The notes: generated from the letters alone by a model not told the origin. Shown: positions 49,060 to 62,089, counted from the stretch's first letter. The stretch is DNA of 64,000 nucleotides from Spinellus fusiger (GCA_025094145.1 JALLLS010000022.1:1-64000); one strand, 5' to 3'. Program-made: numbers and translations.

Positions 49060-51141
49060 GGTACATGAGCATCATAGGGGTTTTGGCTTAGCTAATCCAT
49101 TGAGTTCAGTAAACAGTGTCCATTCATTTATGATTAGAATCCAGACGACTCAGACATCTCAGACAAAAGTAGAAAGGTAAAGAGATTAAACACTTCATCA
49201 ATTATTAAACACTTCATTCATTGAATTGTAATGTTGTTTTTTTGTATATAACAGTATTTATCAGCACTTCTTCAGTGAGTTTAAGAAATACTGATAACCC
49301 ATATTAAGAATATTTATTCTTGGTACTAATTTAGTATTATTTTTATAATTAAAAATAAAAATCAAATGAGATGCATTAAAAAATGTCAGACACTTTTGGC
49401 CAACGACTTTGTATTCAATCTCACCCATTTGATATTTCTATTATTGTTGACTCCAAAAGAGCTGAATTAAGCACAAATCATGTCTTCAATAGTCCATAGA
49501 GTAACTCTAGGGCATTTCTATGAGGATAGAAATCATAAAAAGATAATTAAAAAAGTATAAAAGAGAAGACTTGTTAGTGGTTACAATGGTGTGAAATTCT
49601 TTAGTATAAAAACAACTTTATAGATGTGTACCATCAAAATTTCTTACACCAGTCGGTCTTTACTGTGCGTGTTGTGACAGAACAAACCACTATAGCATTT
49701 GCATAGAGACGTTAATGAAGAGATAATGAATGGTCACTTGCATCAATCTCTCGTCCCTCTACATCTATTAACCATGTTAGGATGCTCATAGTAGGACTTG
49801 TCCCAATTTCAAATTATATAAAGCATATAGATATCAAAGATAATGAAATTGACCAAAATTTTCAAGCGAGCAAAAAAAAAAAAAAGGATGCCTTGGCCAA
49901 TCAGTTGAACAAATAAGAAATATCATGAATTACTTTTTTCATTCAAGAGTAACTTTGACCCAGCATAGAAGTGTATGTGTAGACTAGAATACTCTATTGT
50001 TTATAAATATATAGATATATACCAGAAACGCATGGTTGATTTAAAGAGGCCACACTTGAAAGGATTTGTAAAATAGATATTTTATAATATCAACGTAAAA
50101 TGATAGTAGATGCCATAAATTATGTCTTGTGAAAAGGAAGAAAAAAAGAAAAAAAAACTGTCAAACATGTACATATATCGTGCAAGGACCAACATTCTAA
50201 TATAGTTAATAGATATGAAATAGAATGGAATGTTTATTCATAAAGTTAGTGTCTGTTTCTCTGTTCTCGTCTACGTAAAAGGTAATGTGGTTCATCTGTT
50301 ACTACATAAAGCAAAGACCGATTACTTTAAGAGACCTTTGATGGTACACATAAATATGTTTTTATATTACAGGATTATATATCATAGCACATCATCACAA
50401 TTAACAATACTCTTTTGTTTTATTATCTCTTTTATAGTATTAACCTCTCTATCATAAAAGGTGATGAGTAAAAGGAACATAATATTAAGTATATGTAAAA
50501 GTTGTTTCAAAATAGAACCAAACTTTGTTCAAAAAAGGTTAAAATGGCCAACTGTGACAAAGTTATTTTCTTAGTGTGCTACTGAAAGCAAGCAATTTAT
50601 AGTGAGGATCAATTGAATTCAAACTCGAATGAGTATCAGACATCGAGACTGTGGTTGTAAGTATATATTATTTGTTTTAGAATATCAGTACACCATACAT
50701 TATTGTACCTTTTCAAATAAACAATAGACAAAAAAAATAGCTGCACAGATCAGCACTAGATATCAGTCTCCACATATTTCTATCCACATAAAAAGAAGCA
50801 CTTTAGAAAAGCGAGGCAAAAATGAGCTGAGTAGGCTAGTCGAGCTTCAAAGTTGTAGGGAAAGTGTTGCACAACATGCATGATTGTTTCGGGGCAGCAT
50901 TTGATAAATCCGGGTGGAGGGTATTTAAATGGATGCGTTTTTTTTTTTCAAAAGTATTTTTTATTATAAAGTCTAGATTGTTTTCTTTTCTTATTTATCT
51001 TTCTTTTGTTTATATACCAAAACACCAAAAACACTTACAGAGATACCAACATCAGCAATATACATATACATATACATACACCTACCTTGACACGCTACTT
51101 CTGTACATCAGAAGTCTTTCAGCTCTACATTTAACTAAACG
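47658..51141. other. Gene-poor AT-rich stretch upstream of the 7TM gene
   Basis: No supported gene. Simple repeats: (att/aat)n at 48418-48452, (gata)n at 48560-48605, (aat)n at 49023-49060 and (tacata)n near 51060-51080. A Tc1-like terminal string (gtcagacacttttggccaac) lies at about 49386. A TATA-like tatttaaat at about 50922 and a homopolymer-T run precede the receptor gene. Confidence 0.5.
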
Positions 51142-52972
51142 ATGTTCGATGTTCAAGACGATCACGGTGTCTTTTGGTTACTGTGCGATGAGAACAATAA
51201 TTGCCATTGCGACTGGAGATTAAGATTAAAAGACTGTGATATGATAGAAGTATACCGTTGTGTGCTTATTGTTGGTGTTTTTCTCGCCTTGACTGTTACA
51301 ACAGTTGGTAAGAAACTCTGGTTCTCCGGAAGCACCTGTATTTGAAATAATAACAATCAGATTGACATTGCTACACGCCAGGCTCGATTTTGCTATTTCA
51401 TCGAATGTACTACCGTGGGCAAAGACTATTTACATATTGTGCTCAAACAAAATTTATTCGGCCAAGACCCGTGGATAGCATGCTTTTTTTCTTTCTTATG
51501 TATAACATTGGTATGTAGACTAAAAAAGTATCCATTGCTTGTTATTTATATTTACACAATTTCTGGTAGCAAGGATTATCCAAGTCATTATTGTTATCAC
51601 AGATGTTTCGCCTAACATTGTTTTTCGTAGCTGTAAGTCTTTATTTGTTTGACATATTTTCAGGGTAAAATAAATAACTTTTTCTTTTTAGTTTTGTATG
51701 AATTACCATGGCAATTTGGTGTTGCAGGGTTTTCATGCTACTTCTTTGGAATCGCCCATACTGTAGCTGATGTACGTTAAATTTTCATGCTATCTCTTTG
51801 AGATTGTGAAGCTGCGTGATTTAAATATTATATTTGGTGTTAACCTATTCTCATTTTATACCTATAGACAAGCGAAAAGATATACACAGATTGGTTCGAC
51901 AATCCAAAACTTATTGACGTAGTCTGTACATGCATTATTTTTGCCCCATTTATATCCAATAACATATACTCTATTGTTGCTGGCAATTATGCACAGAATG
52001 GCTTGATACAAGACGCAACTGTTACTACACGCGCCATGTATTTTATGTGGACACTCTATTTCGCCATTGTGTTCATTTTTATTTTTGTTGCTGGATGTCG
52101 ACTTTTGAGGCTGCTTAACAAAAATATGGACTCAAGAAATGGATATGCTTGTAACCTCGATCATATTAAAACATGTGCTTTCAAGGTAATGTGTGTACAA
52201 CACAAATCTCGATATCTTATATCTCATTGTAGGTCAAAATGATGATAGTTATTGGATCTGTAGCCCTAGTCACTTTCGGAATTACATCCCTACTTTATGG
52301 CTTGTTTCGCTATCAGATTCATATGAACAGTGGCACAAACATAGCCTTATGTGTAGCATGGATTGGTATTTCACCCCTAATGACTCTATTTACTGAGATT
52401 GCTGTACTATTAAGGTAATTAGTACTCACAACACGAGAATATCTCTAAACTATTTTTATAGTCCGCGAGCAATGTCGTCGCTTGGAATAACCAGCTCAGA
52501 TTCTAGTGATAGAGTGTCACCCACCACCTATGCCAATTGTGAGACAAAGATCAATACTCGCCAGCCTTCATCGATTGGCAACCACATCCAACTCCCACAA
52601 AGAGTCTTTTCAGTCAACACGCACTCATTGCAAAGGCTCAGTGATATCGAGAGCTATTTACTCGAAAAAAAAGGAAAAGATAGCGACATAGAAAATCATT
52701 TAGAACAATTAAGCAAATATGAATCTTCAATAATTTCTACGAATAACAGAAACACACGGTCTTCAATCAGTAGAAATTCGAACACTCAACAACTGTTTGG
52801 AAAACTTTCTACATACTCGGAGAATCCAGATTCCACTTCTGAACTACTCAGCAGGGAAAATGTTGCAGAATGGGCGAAAAGAGGATCTTACAACACCGAC
52901 TCCAACCATTACCACCGTAACGAACAGTCGAGTACCAACTCTTTATCTCTTCACACTATGTCAAGGAAGTAG
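51142..52972 (+). CDS. Seven-transmembrane orphan receptor-like protein
   Basis: Seven exons (51142-51307, 51382-51510, 51603-51632, 51692-51771, 51868-52185, 52233-52414, 52462-52972) sum to 1416 nt, 471 residues, with consistent phases. The N-terminus is short, acidic and Cys-containing. Seven hydrophobic segments follow: V-L-I-V-G-V-F-L-A-L; P-V-D-S-M-L-F-F-F-L-M-Y; W-Q-F-G-V-A-G-F-S-C-Y-F-F-G-I-A-H; V-C-T-C-I-I-F-A-P-F; F-M-W-T-L-Y-F-A-I-V-F; M-M-I-V-I-G-S-V-A-L; and I-A-L-C-V-A-W-I-G-I-S-P-L. The 145-residue tail is Ser/Asn-rich and probably cytosolic. Exon 3 is only 30 nt. The R-S-F-L-Y-E-L-P-W-Q-F-G segment recalls a Mucoromycota-rich 7TM family of unknown ligand. GPCR function is inferred from topology only. 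Confidence 0.75.
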
Positions 52973-55900
52973 TGGTTTTTTTGTTAAGCAGTATACCACA
53001 TTCGTCATTTTTAGCCTATGGCAAATGCAAAGCAAAACGAGGCCGAGCAATTAGATGATGAGGGTTTACATTAGTCGTCAAATGCATCCATATCTATTCT
53101 ATACTGAAAAAGCAAGTATGGTATCTTACCTGCCACTTACAAAGTATCGCGGTTCTATTTCTATTCTAGTAGCTGACTTTTAATTATCATAACTTTTAAT
53201 GATATGTTCTGTTTTATAAGAGTAATTTCAAATATTTTGTCAGCATATCACTGAATTTACCATTGAAATGTACAATACACAGGATTTTACGTTTTTCCTT
53301 CTATACATAAGATATAAAAACTAACTAATAACTTTCATACTTTGCCTATTGGTGTTTTACATATGATTTCTTGTTGTTGTCGATGTTTAAATATATTTAA
53401 ACGGCGAGAGTTAGTATTGGTGTTTTGAATTTTCGACCCTTTCTAGTCAACTAAATTCATGCTGTGAGATCTTTAGTAGGTTGATGAATGGGTGAAAAAT
53501 GATATCACATGGCATAATTAGCCATTATTTCTATTATTGTTGGCTTAACTATAGTATTATCACATCTTTGACATCTATAATAGAACATAATTTCCTAGTT
53601 CCTAGTATTCTGATAAATGACTTTAAACAACTGACTTTTTTTTTCACATATCTCTTTTTATCTCTTTTTCTTTTTACCCTTTTTGCTATGCGTGCAGATG
53701 CAAAGATATAGTACATACCAGGATAACTATGACATTTCTGGCAGTTTTAGGCTTAATTTGTTGACTGTACCCATATTAAGTAACTAGGTTTATTTCCAGA
53801 ATGTACATTAGCATAAGCAAAGTGGCGTTAAACTGAAAAGCTGAATCACTCGGCTACACCACCTTGTCAAATTTAGAAGTATTTACTTTAATATATACTG
53901 AAATGCATTGAAAGAACTTACAACTTGATAACTTTATTACATAAATAGAAATGTTAAAAAAGAGCACTGCAGTGTAATATTGAAAGTAAAATTCGATGTG
54001 CATGTAAAAAGCATAATGAACATTACAAAAAAAAAGAAACGTATTTTACAAGGCTGATATTTAAAACTGCTTAACTCTCAGTTGCTAAATGGCTTCATAC
54101 AAAAAAAATCATTACCAAATAGTGTCTTAGCGTAGACGGCTTTAATCCGGTGATCTGATCCTTCAAACTAAATATTTTAAGCGAGCCTAGTCCCAATGAA
54201 AGCTTCTGGCCTTTGCATGTACGTTTTGCTTTCCTGTAACAAAAGAGTGATCTCAATGCTGTAGATTTTCTTTGCCCTGGCGTTACACTATGAAAGAATA
54301 TACTTCTGAACTGTATTTTAACGAATTTTACTTTTTTGAGCCCCCAGCTCATGCCTAGGTCTAGGCTATTATTGATAGTTACCCGCCTCTAATGATCTTA
54401 GTTGGAGATACATATGTAGTAGGTTTGAAATAAGATCTTGGCCTTGAGAAAGCTTCATAATTTTATCTGCATGCCAGAAAGGCATGTCTTATTGATGTAA
54501 GATTAGCTAGTTAATCTTTTACTTTTATAATACAAATATCCATTTACCAGTGTTCATACACACACACACACTAATAATGAAACAGACTTTAACTCTACAG
54601 CATTATGACTCATTTTATAACTAGTATGTTCTTTTCTAGTAATCATTTTTAAGTAACCTGCTATTAGTGTTTATTTTTTATACTTTATTTTCTATCGTGT
54701 AGCCTTCCAACTAACATTTTAATAGACTTTTTATTCTATTCTGAAAATAGTTCAAGTCGATATCAATTCAACACCTGAGAATAAAAAAGACTTTCAATCG
54801 TGCTATTGCTAGCATGTTATTTATTTAGTATGTGCAGTATATCTGATGTTTATAATGATGTGCTTCGTCAAATAATAAAGGTTATAATAACTATTATAAG
54901 ATTAAATCAGTATTACTACACATGTAATTTCTTCCCACTACTTTCTCTTGCATCTGACCAAAGCAATTCCATAGTTATAAGATCCAATGTGTTGCCAATG
55001 GCTCTTTATTACAAATGTAATTTTTCAATTTACAGGTATTTAAACTCTTAATTTTTCATTATAATTCATAGTGGTTACTATGTACCTTCTAACTACATGT
55101 TTTTTTACTACTACTGTGTATGTTGAGGTTGTATAGGATGTCTCTCAAGTGATGAAACTATCCTCTAGTTCTATACCCTATTTTGGTAAATACGGAGTCT
55201 GTATGAACATCTATTTGGAATGCCGTTTTGGGAAAATGGCTTTACGACAAATAATTTAAATTGAACAAAAAAAGCATTTTCAGGCCAAGCTACTGAGATG
55301 AGCAACTTTTAATATTCTTACCTAACCTTATGATACTAAAAAAGGTATATTTATTTATCAGTTATCTCTTGGAGTGAGAATAATAAGAAAAGTGAGTGGA
55401 GATAGAAATAAGAATATTCGGGGTGTGATGGAATGAAAAACTCCTCTCTATATTTCATTTCTCACTAACCTTTAGATTTATTATTCTTTTATTGATGCAT
55501 TTTTAACAGTATCAAATCTATCTGCCATATCATGAACTCTATAGTGGAAAAAGAAAATTAGAAAATAGTTTTAAATTATATACAGTGGCTATAGAAAGCA
55601 CTAATATCAGCCTTTTAGTAATATATAGACATGTTGTAGATCCATCGGAACAATATCAGTATCATTGGATCATTTTTATTTCCGTACTGACACTAATGAC
55701 TAACCCTAATATAAATATAAACAATGCAAACTTAAAAAGAACATAATTTTTATAACTTTTTTTTCCCAAAAAAAATAGACATAAGTAGTAGGATCCCAAA
55801 TATATAAAATTTAAGGTAATATTTGTCTCTTTATTGGCCTACTATAAAATCTTAAATTATATGACATATTATAAATAGAATTAATTGTAATAAATGATTG

Positions 55901-58900
55901 GACAGCAAGAGTTATTACTGTTATCAATATTTGGGTTATGGATTTACTATTGTGCGCCACAAAATATGCGCCGCTTTTCCTGGACTGTCAAATAGAATCA
56001 CTACAGTTATCGTATTGACAATGCTTGGACCTATTCAATAACTTTTTTGACTAGTGTCTCACTATAGACATAGTTGTGCCTTTATGTAACCTTTTATAGA
56101 AAGAACACCTTCATGTTAATAACCATAAGTAGTTGATAAGCTTAAACTGCGTTTAATATTATAGGCTGTTGTAAAATGAGCTAAGAAAGCTGTTATCCTT
56201 TTTTGATTTTTACTTTTTATTATTATTATTTCTATACTTTGCTTTTCTAATCCCATAATCCTACAACTTCTTTAGACCAGTGCCTTTAACCTTCCATAAG
56301 CAATGAGAAGCATTTTTTCAAGTAAAGAAAAGGATATAGCATCAAGGTATCAAATGTCATGTGTGGTTATATTTTAGTTATTTTATGGCATCTCCGCTCT
56401 ATACTAGTAATATGGTTGTTGAGAGGTCTCGAGGTATTTTCCTTATCACTGTACGAGGGAGGACACTCTTTCTATAGATGATTCAGAAAGCTATAGCTTT
56501 TATGAATCGCTCTCACAAATGAGCTCAAAGATACTCGATTGAGTTGAAACTCGGTGTTATTGAGAACTGTTTGGACATGGCCTCTGCACTGATTCTCACA
56601 ACACATACTTTATCTAGTTAGCATAGTAGATGGCAGTGTTTTTTTTACGAGAAGTATCTGACCCCAGGGTTCATTGAAGAAAATACCGGAGTCAATGAAG
56701 TATTTTTCAAAACCATGGATGTTACTTCCGGAGTCTATACTGTTTGCTATTATGCACTTACATTCAACTTTTTTCTTAGAATAATTTTATATGATATCAT
56801 TTGCTATAACCTATAACTTTTTTGCACCTCCCATTTGCTCAGCTCGTTCCTTTTTTTTGTGAAAAAAAAGAAAAAAGAGAAAAATGGAACTTAACTTTAC
56901 AAGCTTTCTGTAAGTCGTTTCTTTTTATATTATTCCTTAAAAATAGTGGAAATACTCATTGGCACTGTGGTAACACCTATATTTATGAAGTTTGTTTGCT
57001 TCTCTATAGGCTGATCTGGTGTTTTTATTATTATTATTGAAAGATACTTTTTTCTTGTGGTCTGGAAATAAGCTCGACTAAAACTGTGTCACAGTAGCAC
57101 TTTAGTTCATAGCTTACAGTGAAGATTGTAGTATTTAACACGTATCTAATATCAATGTTCGACTTTTTATTTATTTATGTAAAACAGATACTGGTACGCT
57201 CTCAGTTTAGGCTTCTTTACTGTTCTATTATAGTAAATATCTTTGTATATAAGTAAAGTAAGAAAAAATTTCTCATATACATCCATACACTTATACATAA
57301 ATAAGATAGTTGTGTAAACACATGGTAAGTGGTTGGTTGTAAAAATTACATACAAGTTTTGAAATAATATGCGGGTTTTCCTCCTCTCTCTCTCTCTATG
57401 TCACTATATTTCTTATTAATCTATTCCTTCTTCATTCCTCTTTTTTATTTTCAAAAGTATTAATTCTTTTCTAGAGAAACATAAATGTGAAGACTTAAGA
57501 ACGGGTCATAGCTTTCTGCTGTAACTTTCTTGTTTGTAACTCATTGGTGTCTACATGACCAATCTCGGCACATAAAAGATACAAACAAACAAAAACATCT
57601 TTACACAAAATTTATATCTCAATAGCATAAACTATATAAAAATATATCACCATATAAAGGCATACCCGATGAATGAATGAAAATCTCTTCTAGAATCGGC
57701 TATACAGAGAGTAAAGCACTATTGCCAAGGGTTACAGAAGATGATTTAAACTTTTAATTTCTGACTCCTTGTTCCGCTTCTATACTTTGTTCTCATGGGA
57801 CATCATTCCATTAATGTATTAACTATGTTGATATTATTTGTGCATTCATAAAGTACACTTTATTATAGCTGTATGAAAATGAAGCATATGAGAGAAAGTT
57901 CTTCAGATCTTACAAATCATGAAAATCCTGCACTCATTTTATTTATTATTCTAGCCTGTTATAATAATAATAATAATATAAAAGTGACATAGTCCTAAAG
58001 AATGGACTGAGGTAGTGATATAGTATTAATTCAGTTCGTTCCATGAGGCTTCTTATTATACCTGGACTCTCTTTGTTGGTAATTAATGTTCAGAAAGATA
58101 GAATTAATTACAGCAATGAATAGAAAATAAAAGGCGCCTTTTCAAGCCATCTAAATATCACACGATAAAACCAAGACCATTTAGACAAACACATCTAGTA
58201 CTTTGCACCTAACAAAATCATATCTTTTAATCAAAACTGGGTTGAAAAATATATCACTGAAAGCCTCGACCATAGCCCTATTTCCAAAATCTGTTATTGT
58301 TTTGAATATTTACAAAAATGTATTAGGCTTTTTAAAATATGAGGTAGCTGTTCTCTAAAAAGTATTCTGTTGATTAATAAGTGTTATACACCTAGAAGAA
58401 GACTATTCGATGTATAATAGTTGATCCATAAAAAAATCTCAACTAAAGAGTCTAGTAAAAATAGGCGAAGCAATGTAATAAATACCAGCTATTCTTGAAC
58501 TAAAAAAAGAAAAAGATAAAATACGATAAAAAAGATAAACAAAAAAAGACAGGAAAAGACAAGAAATAATAGACATGTATTTTTTCATTGCTTTGAATAT
58601 AAGGGTGCTATTTCCTTTAGAAATGCACACACCCTTTAGCTATTATAAACTGATTTTTCTATTATAAAAAAAGGTGATCACTTGAGCCTCAGCTTTCTTT
58701 TGTTTCAGATTTCCACGAGATTCATTACAAATTGAAAGATAGAAATAAACACTGTTTTTTTCTTCATATTTATTATAGATAAACGTGCCAGAGTATTCCA
58801 ATCAATTAATTAATTATTATAAATAAATTATAAAAAGAAAATATACAATGTGTTGTATTGTATTGCATGTATGATTAAGTGTATTATTAATAAAACAATA

Positions 58901-59033
58901 ACTTGTTTATTATGGAAAACAGGAATACATGTATTGCATGGAGATGCTTTTTAGAAAACTAGCCTGTCTCATCAATACTAAAATAGTTATAGTTATAGTT
59001 ATAATTGTAATTGTAATAATAGAAATCCAGAGT
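52973..59033. other. Gene-poor AT-rich stretch
   Basis: About 6 kb with no supported gene. It contains a perfect 18-bp palindrome gtttaaatatatttaaac at 53385-53402, (ac)n at 54557-54570, (aat)n at 57960-57977, and a (tagtta)/(taattg) run near 58985-59015. A Tc1-like terminal string (acagtggctatagaaagcac) lies at about 55582. A short transposase-like read (R-Y-S-I-E-L-K-L-G-V-I-E-N) is at 56525-56570. Open frames are 60-90 codons with no motifs. Confidence 0.45.
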
Positions 59034-60942
59034 CTAATATAGTATACGTTTTTTCCATAGATTCTTTAGCTCCACAGTGTTTAGAGAATGGGGCAGTAGA
59101 TTGTATTCCGCTTGCATATCAGCCTTATCTTTATCTTGGCTTTGAATAGTAGATGTGTCAAGCTGGCCATCCAAAGTACTATTGCTTATAGTATCTTCAT
59201 GAGTCTGTGACAGACGACCCAAAGGACTGCTCAAAGGAGTGGTGATGTCGGTGATGTCGGTAAGAATCTCTTGTATATTGCACTGAGACATTTGTAGACT
59301 TCTCCAGTCTTCATCATTGTGCCCTTCATACTCTCCCATCTCATCGCGTGAGTACGTAGGATAGTATTGTCTATGAGCATTTGTATGAATACTCCATGGA
59401 TTCCATGTTTGGGAAGATGCCATTTTAGTAGAATCAAGGATTGAGGTACTGGGGTGAGAATAAGTGTCATATGCATAGTGGGGTGGCTCAGGAATAGGTA
59501 AGCTAAGGTATTCTTGTAGTAAAGATTCAAGGTCATTGGTAGAGACTGTGCCTTTTTTAAAAGGATGATCGGATGTCTCTGGCCTTGTTTCAACCTTTTG
59601 AGAGTAAACAAAACAGTTTAAAAGATTAGAATGTGTATAGCCTTTCCACCGAGTCTACCAGTTTCTACCTTGCTGGCACATTCACTGCCTTCAGTTGTTT
59701 GATATTGGTTTCCTTTGCTAAAAATGGGATCTTTCTCTTTAGAGCCGTTGGGCAAGCTTTTAGATTTTTGAGAAGCTTTCACAGAACTATCATAGGATAA
59801 GTGTGGTGCATTAGGCGCATTGTTCATCTTCTGATAAGATGTTTGAATAGGAGATTTAGCTTGATCTGAGCTCTTATTCTCATAGTTCCCTGAACAGAAG
59901 AACCTTGAAATGGTTTCCTGCTGTATCGTTCTAGACAATGATTCTGTCTCTTCAGAAACAATAGAACCTTTATCCTTATGAATAGACTTCGCAGGAAAAA
60001 AACCTGAGTTTATAGGTGTTTTTTCTGCCTTTTTGCACAAGAATTCGTTTTCAGAAAAGACAAGTCCTGATAATGATTTATGAGACTTTCACTTGGAGTC
60101 AATCATGACATTAAGTTTCATACTTACCTCTTGATTTTTTTCCATTTGATGACGACTTTCCTTTATTGAACAGTCCAAGATGAGGTTTCTGACTCACAGG
60201 ATTCAGCTAAAAAGGTGTAGAGTATGCCATTTAATTTCACTAGAGTACTAATATCAATAGTGTGTTTTACAGTAAGTCTCTTGGATTTTATTGTGGGCGA
60301 GTGAAAGCTCTATAGATTACAAACAGATGAGCAAATCCTTTAATTTTACTGAATAATTAAATAATACTTGTAAAAGACGAAGTTCTGCTGATTTTGGTAT
60401 ATTGGTTCTCTTATTGATTTTCTTTGACTTTATTGCATGTGTCTTTCTGTCATGACCATGCTGTGGTGATGTACGATGATTGTCTAGTACATCACTGTAT
60501 GAATAGTCATCAATTAATCTTGGTGTAGGTGTTGTTTGATCGTGTAATGACTTTTGATGTTCAGCTCCAGGTTGATGAGAAGCAAAGAAGCTGGCTACAT
60601 AAAGAATTACACTTTAGATTTGAATGTCTTCATTGTCATAACTTTCAAGAGCTATTCTATAGTGTCATTGCAGGTTCATTACCTTGGAAAGATGTTATGG
60701 TAGGTAAAGAGTTCTGTCTGTGTGGTTTACTCAGTGTAAACTGTATAATCTTGTTTTCTAGTGTCAACTTACGAGGCAAGATCATTTTGTTGCTTCGATA
60801 GATAAAGATGATCTTCATAGGCTCTATCAAGACATTTGCTACCTCTCTCTTCTATAGCAGAGGAAATGCGTAGCCTATCTAGCTCAGTATCATATTCTCT
60901 TGCCAACGTATGTCTACGTAAATTTTCCTCAGTAAGTTGCAT
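59034..60942 (-). CDS. Conserved fungal protein of unknown function, multi-exon
   Basis: The likely start is ATG at 60942 (M-Q-L-T-E-E-N-L-R-R-H). Exons then read A-R-E-Y-D-T-E-L-D-R-L-R-I-S-S-A; S-F-F-A-S-H-Q-P-G-A with R-L-I-D-D-Y-S-Y-S-D-V-L; S-A-E-L-R-L-L-Q; and L-N-P-V-S-Q-K-P-H-L-G-L-F-N-K-G-K-S-S. The next exon starts G-L-V-F-S-E-N-E-F-L. A long polar tail contains L-E-S-L-L-Q-E-Y-L-S-L-P-I-P-E-P-P and ends N-L-W-K-K-R-I-L-Y. The L-G-L-F-N-K-G-K-x-S ... L-x-F-S-E-x-x-F-L pairing looks like a short conserved motif that I recall from uncharacterised fungal proteins. No enzyme domain or membrane segment is visible. Exon joins around 60.57-60.77 kb are the least certain. Confidence 0.6.
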
Positions 60943-61099
60943 AAGAGCCCAGGTGATAAAAGAATAGTATTTATTAAGCAGAATCACTCGTCACAAATAA
61001 ACTACATAAAGTAGAATATGTCTTCCTTGACATAATATTGAGCTCAAGCTTAGTCTACAGTAGTATTTCTCATTGTGTTTATATAGGATCTGGACTGAA

Positions 61100-62089
61100 T
61101 TAGGCGCCATATTTTGGCACAAAGCCAAGCTTATGTCCTATCTCAGCCAAAAAGTGCCATGCAAGAATAACACCATTGCATCCATGTGCGTAAATGTTTT
61201 CACTGGTAAAGCATGTAGCTTCATCACATCGAGTAGACCCAATATGTAGATAAGAACAAATAAAGCCTTGGCTAGAGTCGTTTCTTGTTATTATCCTTTT
61301 ATATTTAAGAAGAAGAATACACTTGCCTAGGATCAATGGCCACCTTTTCACCACCTTTCTTGGTACAGCTTTGTTCAGGCACAATGGTAGACCACCACTG
61401 GGGCTCAATATTCAATGTTGTGGCTACTGTGTGCCGTGAGACTAAGCATTTAAGATAGTCTGGTGCGGAATCTATAAGGTCTGATACACACTGATCCACA
61501 TCTTCCCATGCATCTTCTTTCTTTGATAGATCGACAAATAGGCAGTGGACAGAGGGTGCTGCAGATTCCAAAACCTGTTTGATTTGCAAAGACAGAGCCT
61601 TTGGAGTGTCTTGTGCTAAACCTGTAAAAGCAAATCCCAACGACTTTGCCAATGCAATGCTCTCAGAAGATAAAGAAAGAATGCCAAAAGACATCTTTCC
61701 AAATCTATGTTTCCCTGTGAGTTATTCTGGTGTATAAAGTAAGCGTACCTTTCTCCTAAGCGCTTTTTCATCTAAAATTTATTACCAAAAGTGTTGAGTG
61801 GATTTTCACAAGACTCGGGTTTTCTTTCTTTCTTTCTCTTTCTAACCTCTTCTTCATTTTTACAGCCATAAACACCCCATAGCTGAATCAAGTCCATCAG
61901 ATGAGTTCTTTCTAATCAATACATTAGTCCAGTGTCGGTCGAGAGTGGGTCATCACCTTGATGCCGTAGATCCTCAAGCGAGATCTGACCAGAACACCCT
62001 TGAGAGCATAAACTATTCAAGAAATAGTTGGTGTTTCCTGTGTTGGGTCTGTCACTATAGAAAATAAGTGCTTTTTTAGGTGTTGCCAT
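61100..62089 (-). CDS. Conserved eukaryotic protein of unknown function, five exons with a GC-AG intron
   Basis: The start is M-A-T-P-K-K-A-L-I-F-Y-S-D at 62089. Exons join in frame through L-R-H-Q/E-R-T-H-L-M-D-L-I-Q-L-W-G-V-Y, M-K-K-R-L-G-E-R/F-G-K-M-S-F-G-I-L and a long exon (to 61327) with V-H-C-L-F-V-D-L-S. A final exon (61283-61100) ends G-H-K-L-G-F-V-P-K-Y-G-A. The last intron (61284-61326, 43 nt) starts GC (AG/GCAAGT) and keeps phase 2 (Asp-Pro-Arg-Asn); the nearest GT alternative brings an in-frame stop. Total length is about 260 residues. The layout (N-terminal S-D region, an M-x-F-G-I-x-S segment, terminal K-L-G-x-x-P-K-Y-G-A) recalls an uncharacterised family with plant and fungal members. 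No known catalytic motif is seen. Confidence 0.7.

Noticed and set aside
57361..57400. Pyrimidine-rich ctctctctctc tract considered as a promoter element
   Set aside because: It is a short simple repeat with no adjacent gene.
60529..60801. 90-codon plus-strand open frame
   Set aside because: It is antisense to exons of the unknown gene at 59.0-60.9 kb that join in frame on the minus strand.
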